From Stratiolaelaps scimitus (Eukaryota; Arthropoda; Arachnida; Mesostigmata; Laelapidae): a DNA stretch of 64,000 bases. The stretch covers positions 5,443,501 to 5,507,500 of the forward strand of contig JABWDB010000011.1 of NCBI GenBank assembly GCA_019614645.1, read 5' to 3'. The notes below the pieces were generated by a model. It was not told the origin of the DNA and did not search any database. It saw only the letters and a program-made list of their open reading frames with translations. Made by a program: the position numbers and the translations under genes. Positions 63,938 to 64,000 of the stretch are shown one piece after another (positions within the stretch are counted from its first letter, which is position 1; each line of letters starts with the position of its first letter).

Positions 63938-64000
63938 TGGCTAAGGCGGTACGGCGTCGATTTGCTGGTGGTGCACCATGACGACGGTGGGTTGCTGCCG
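63938..64000 (+). repeat. Possible tRNA-like element, cut by window end
   Basis: TGGCTAAGGCGG at 63938-63949 matches the tRNA A-box consensus at all but one position. GGGTTGCTGCC at the window end is a poor B-box candidate about 50 bases later. It may be another tRNA-derived repeat, or a chance match. Confidence 0.18.

Larger units (their letters stand above)
61287..64000 (+). other. Beginning of the next plexin intron (inferred)
   Basis: It starts with the donor GTACGT. It contains an AT-rich stretch and GATA units (61330-61375), a CT tract at about 61625-61644 and a 36-base (AT)n at 63268-63303. I looked for the end of the sema domain and the Cys-rich PSI signature (CGWC-like) and found neither. 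The frame at 61683-62132 (149 codons) shows no plexin similarity. A tRNA-like A-box lies at the very end (63938-63949). Confidence 0.6.

Noticed and set aside
1..64000. CRISPR array, bacterial operon, phage or integrated plasmid
   Set aside because: No regularly spaced identical repeats with unique spacers, no compact same-strand gene runs and no prokaryotic gene families. The whole window fits one eukaryotic locus.

Overview
This window looks like an animal nuclear genome, most likely an arthropod. It is GC-rich and CpG-rich, and about 97% of it is non-coding. It carries dozens of (AT)n, (CT)n and triplet microsatellites. The only confidently recognisable protein-coding sequence is two spliced exons of one gene. 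There is no operon structure, ribosome-binding-site pattern, CRISPR array, rRNA or prokaryotic mobile element. The exact taxon cannot be fixed from the sequence alone. A mite or other chelicerate is possible, but that is a guess.

The gene is on the + strand and encodes the N-terminal part of a plexin, the cell-surface receptor for semaphorins. The first coding exon (43277-44702, CDS from 43335) carries a signal-anchor-like hydrophobic segment and most of the sema domain. A 16,407-bp intron (44703-61109, phase 0) follows. The second coding exon (61110-61286) continues the sema domain and ends with the blade motif FLGTNRGSVIK at a phase-0 donor. The remaining sema residues and the PSI, IPT/TIG, transmembrane and cytoplasmic GAP modules must lie beyond position 64000.

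Upstream, 1-43276 holds no exon I can support. A good acceptor just before the first coding exon implies at least one non-coding 5' exon further upstream, so part of this stretch is probably 5' UTR intron and promoter. A TATA/initiator pair at 14871-14903 is a weak promoter candidate. The stretch also holds tRNA-like (SINE-like) remnants, one short retrotransposon reverse-transcriptase trace (about 38471), a long near-perfect hairpin (28554-28602), an AT higher-order repeat (33831-33932) and poly-G tracts.

The large intron (44703-61109) holds microsatellites, a perfect 25-bp tandem duplication (47481-47530), several compact hairpins (57888-58425) and a decayed LINE reverse-transcriptase trace about 0.5 kb before the second exon. 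The final stretch, 61287-64000, is the start of the next intron. I found no convincing undescribed system. The leads most worth checking are the 22+22-nt hairpin, the possible intron-retained sema-only plexin product, and the tRNA-like repeats.
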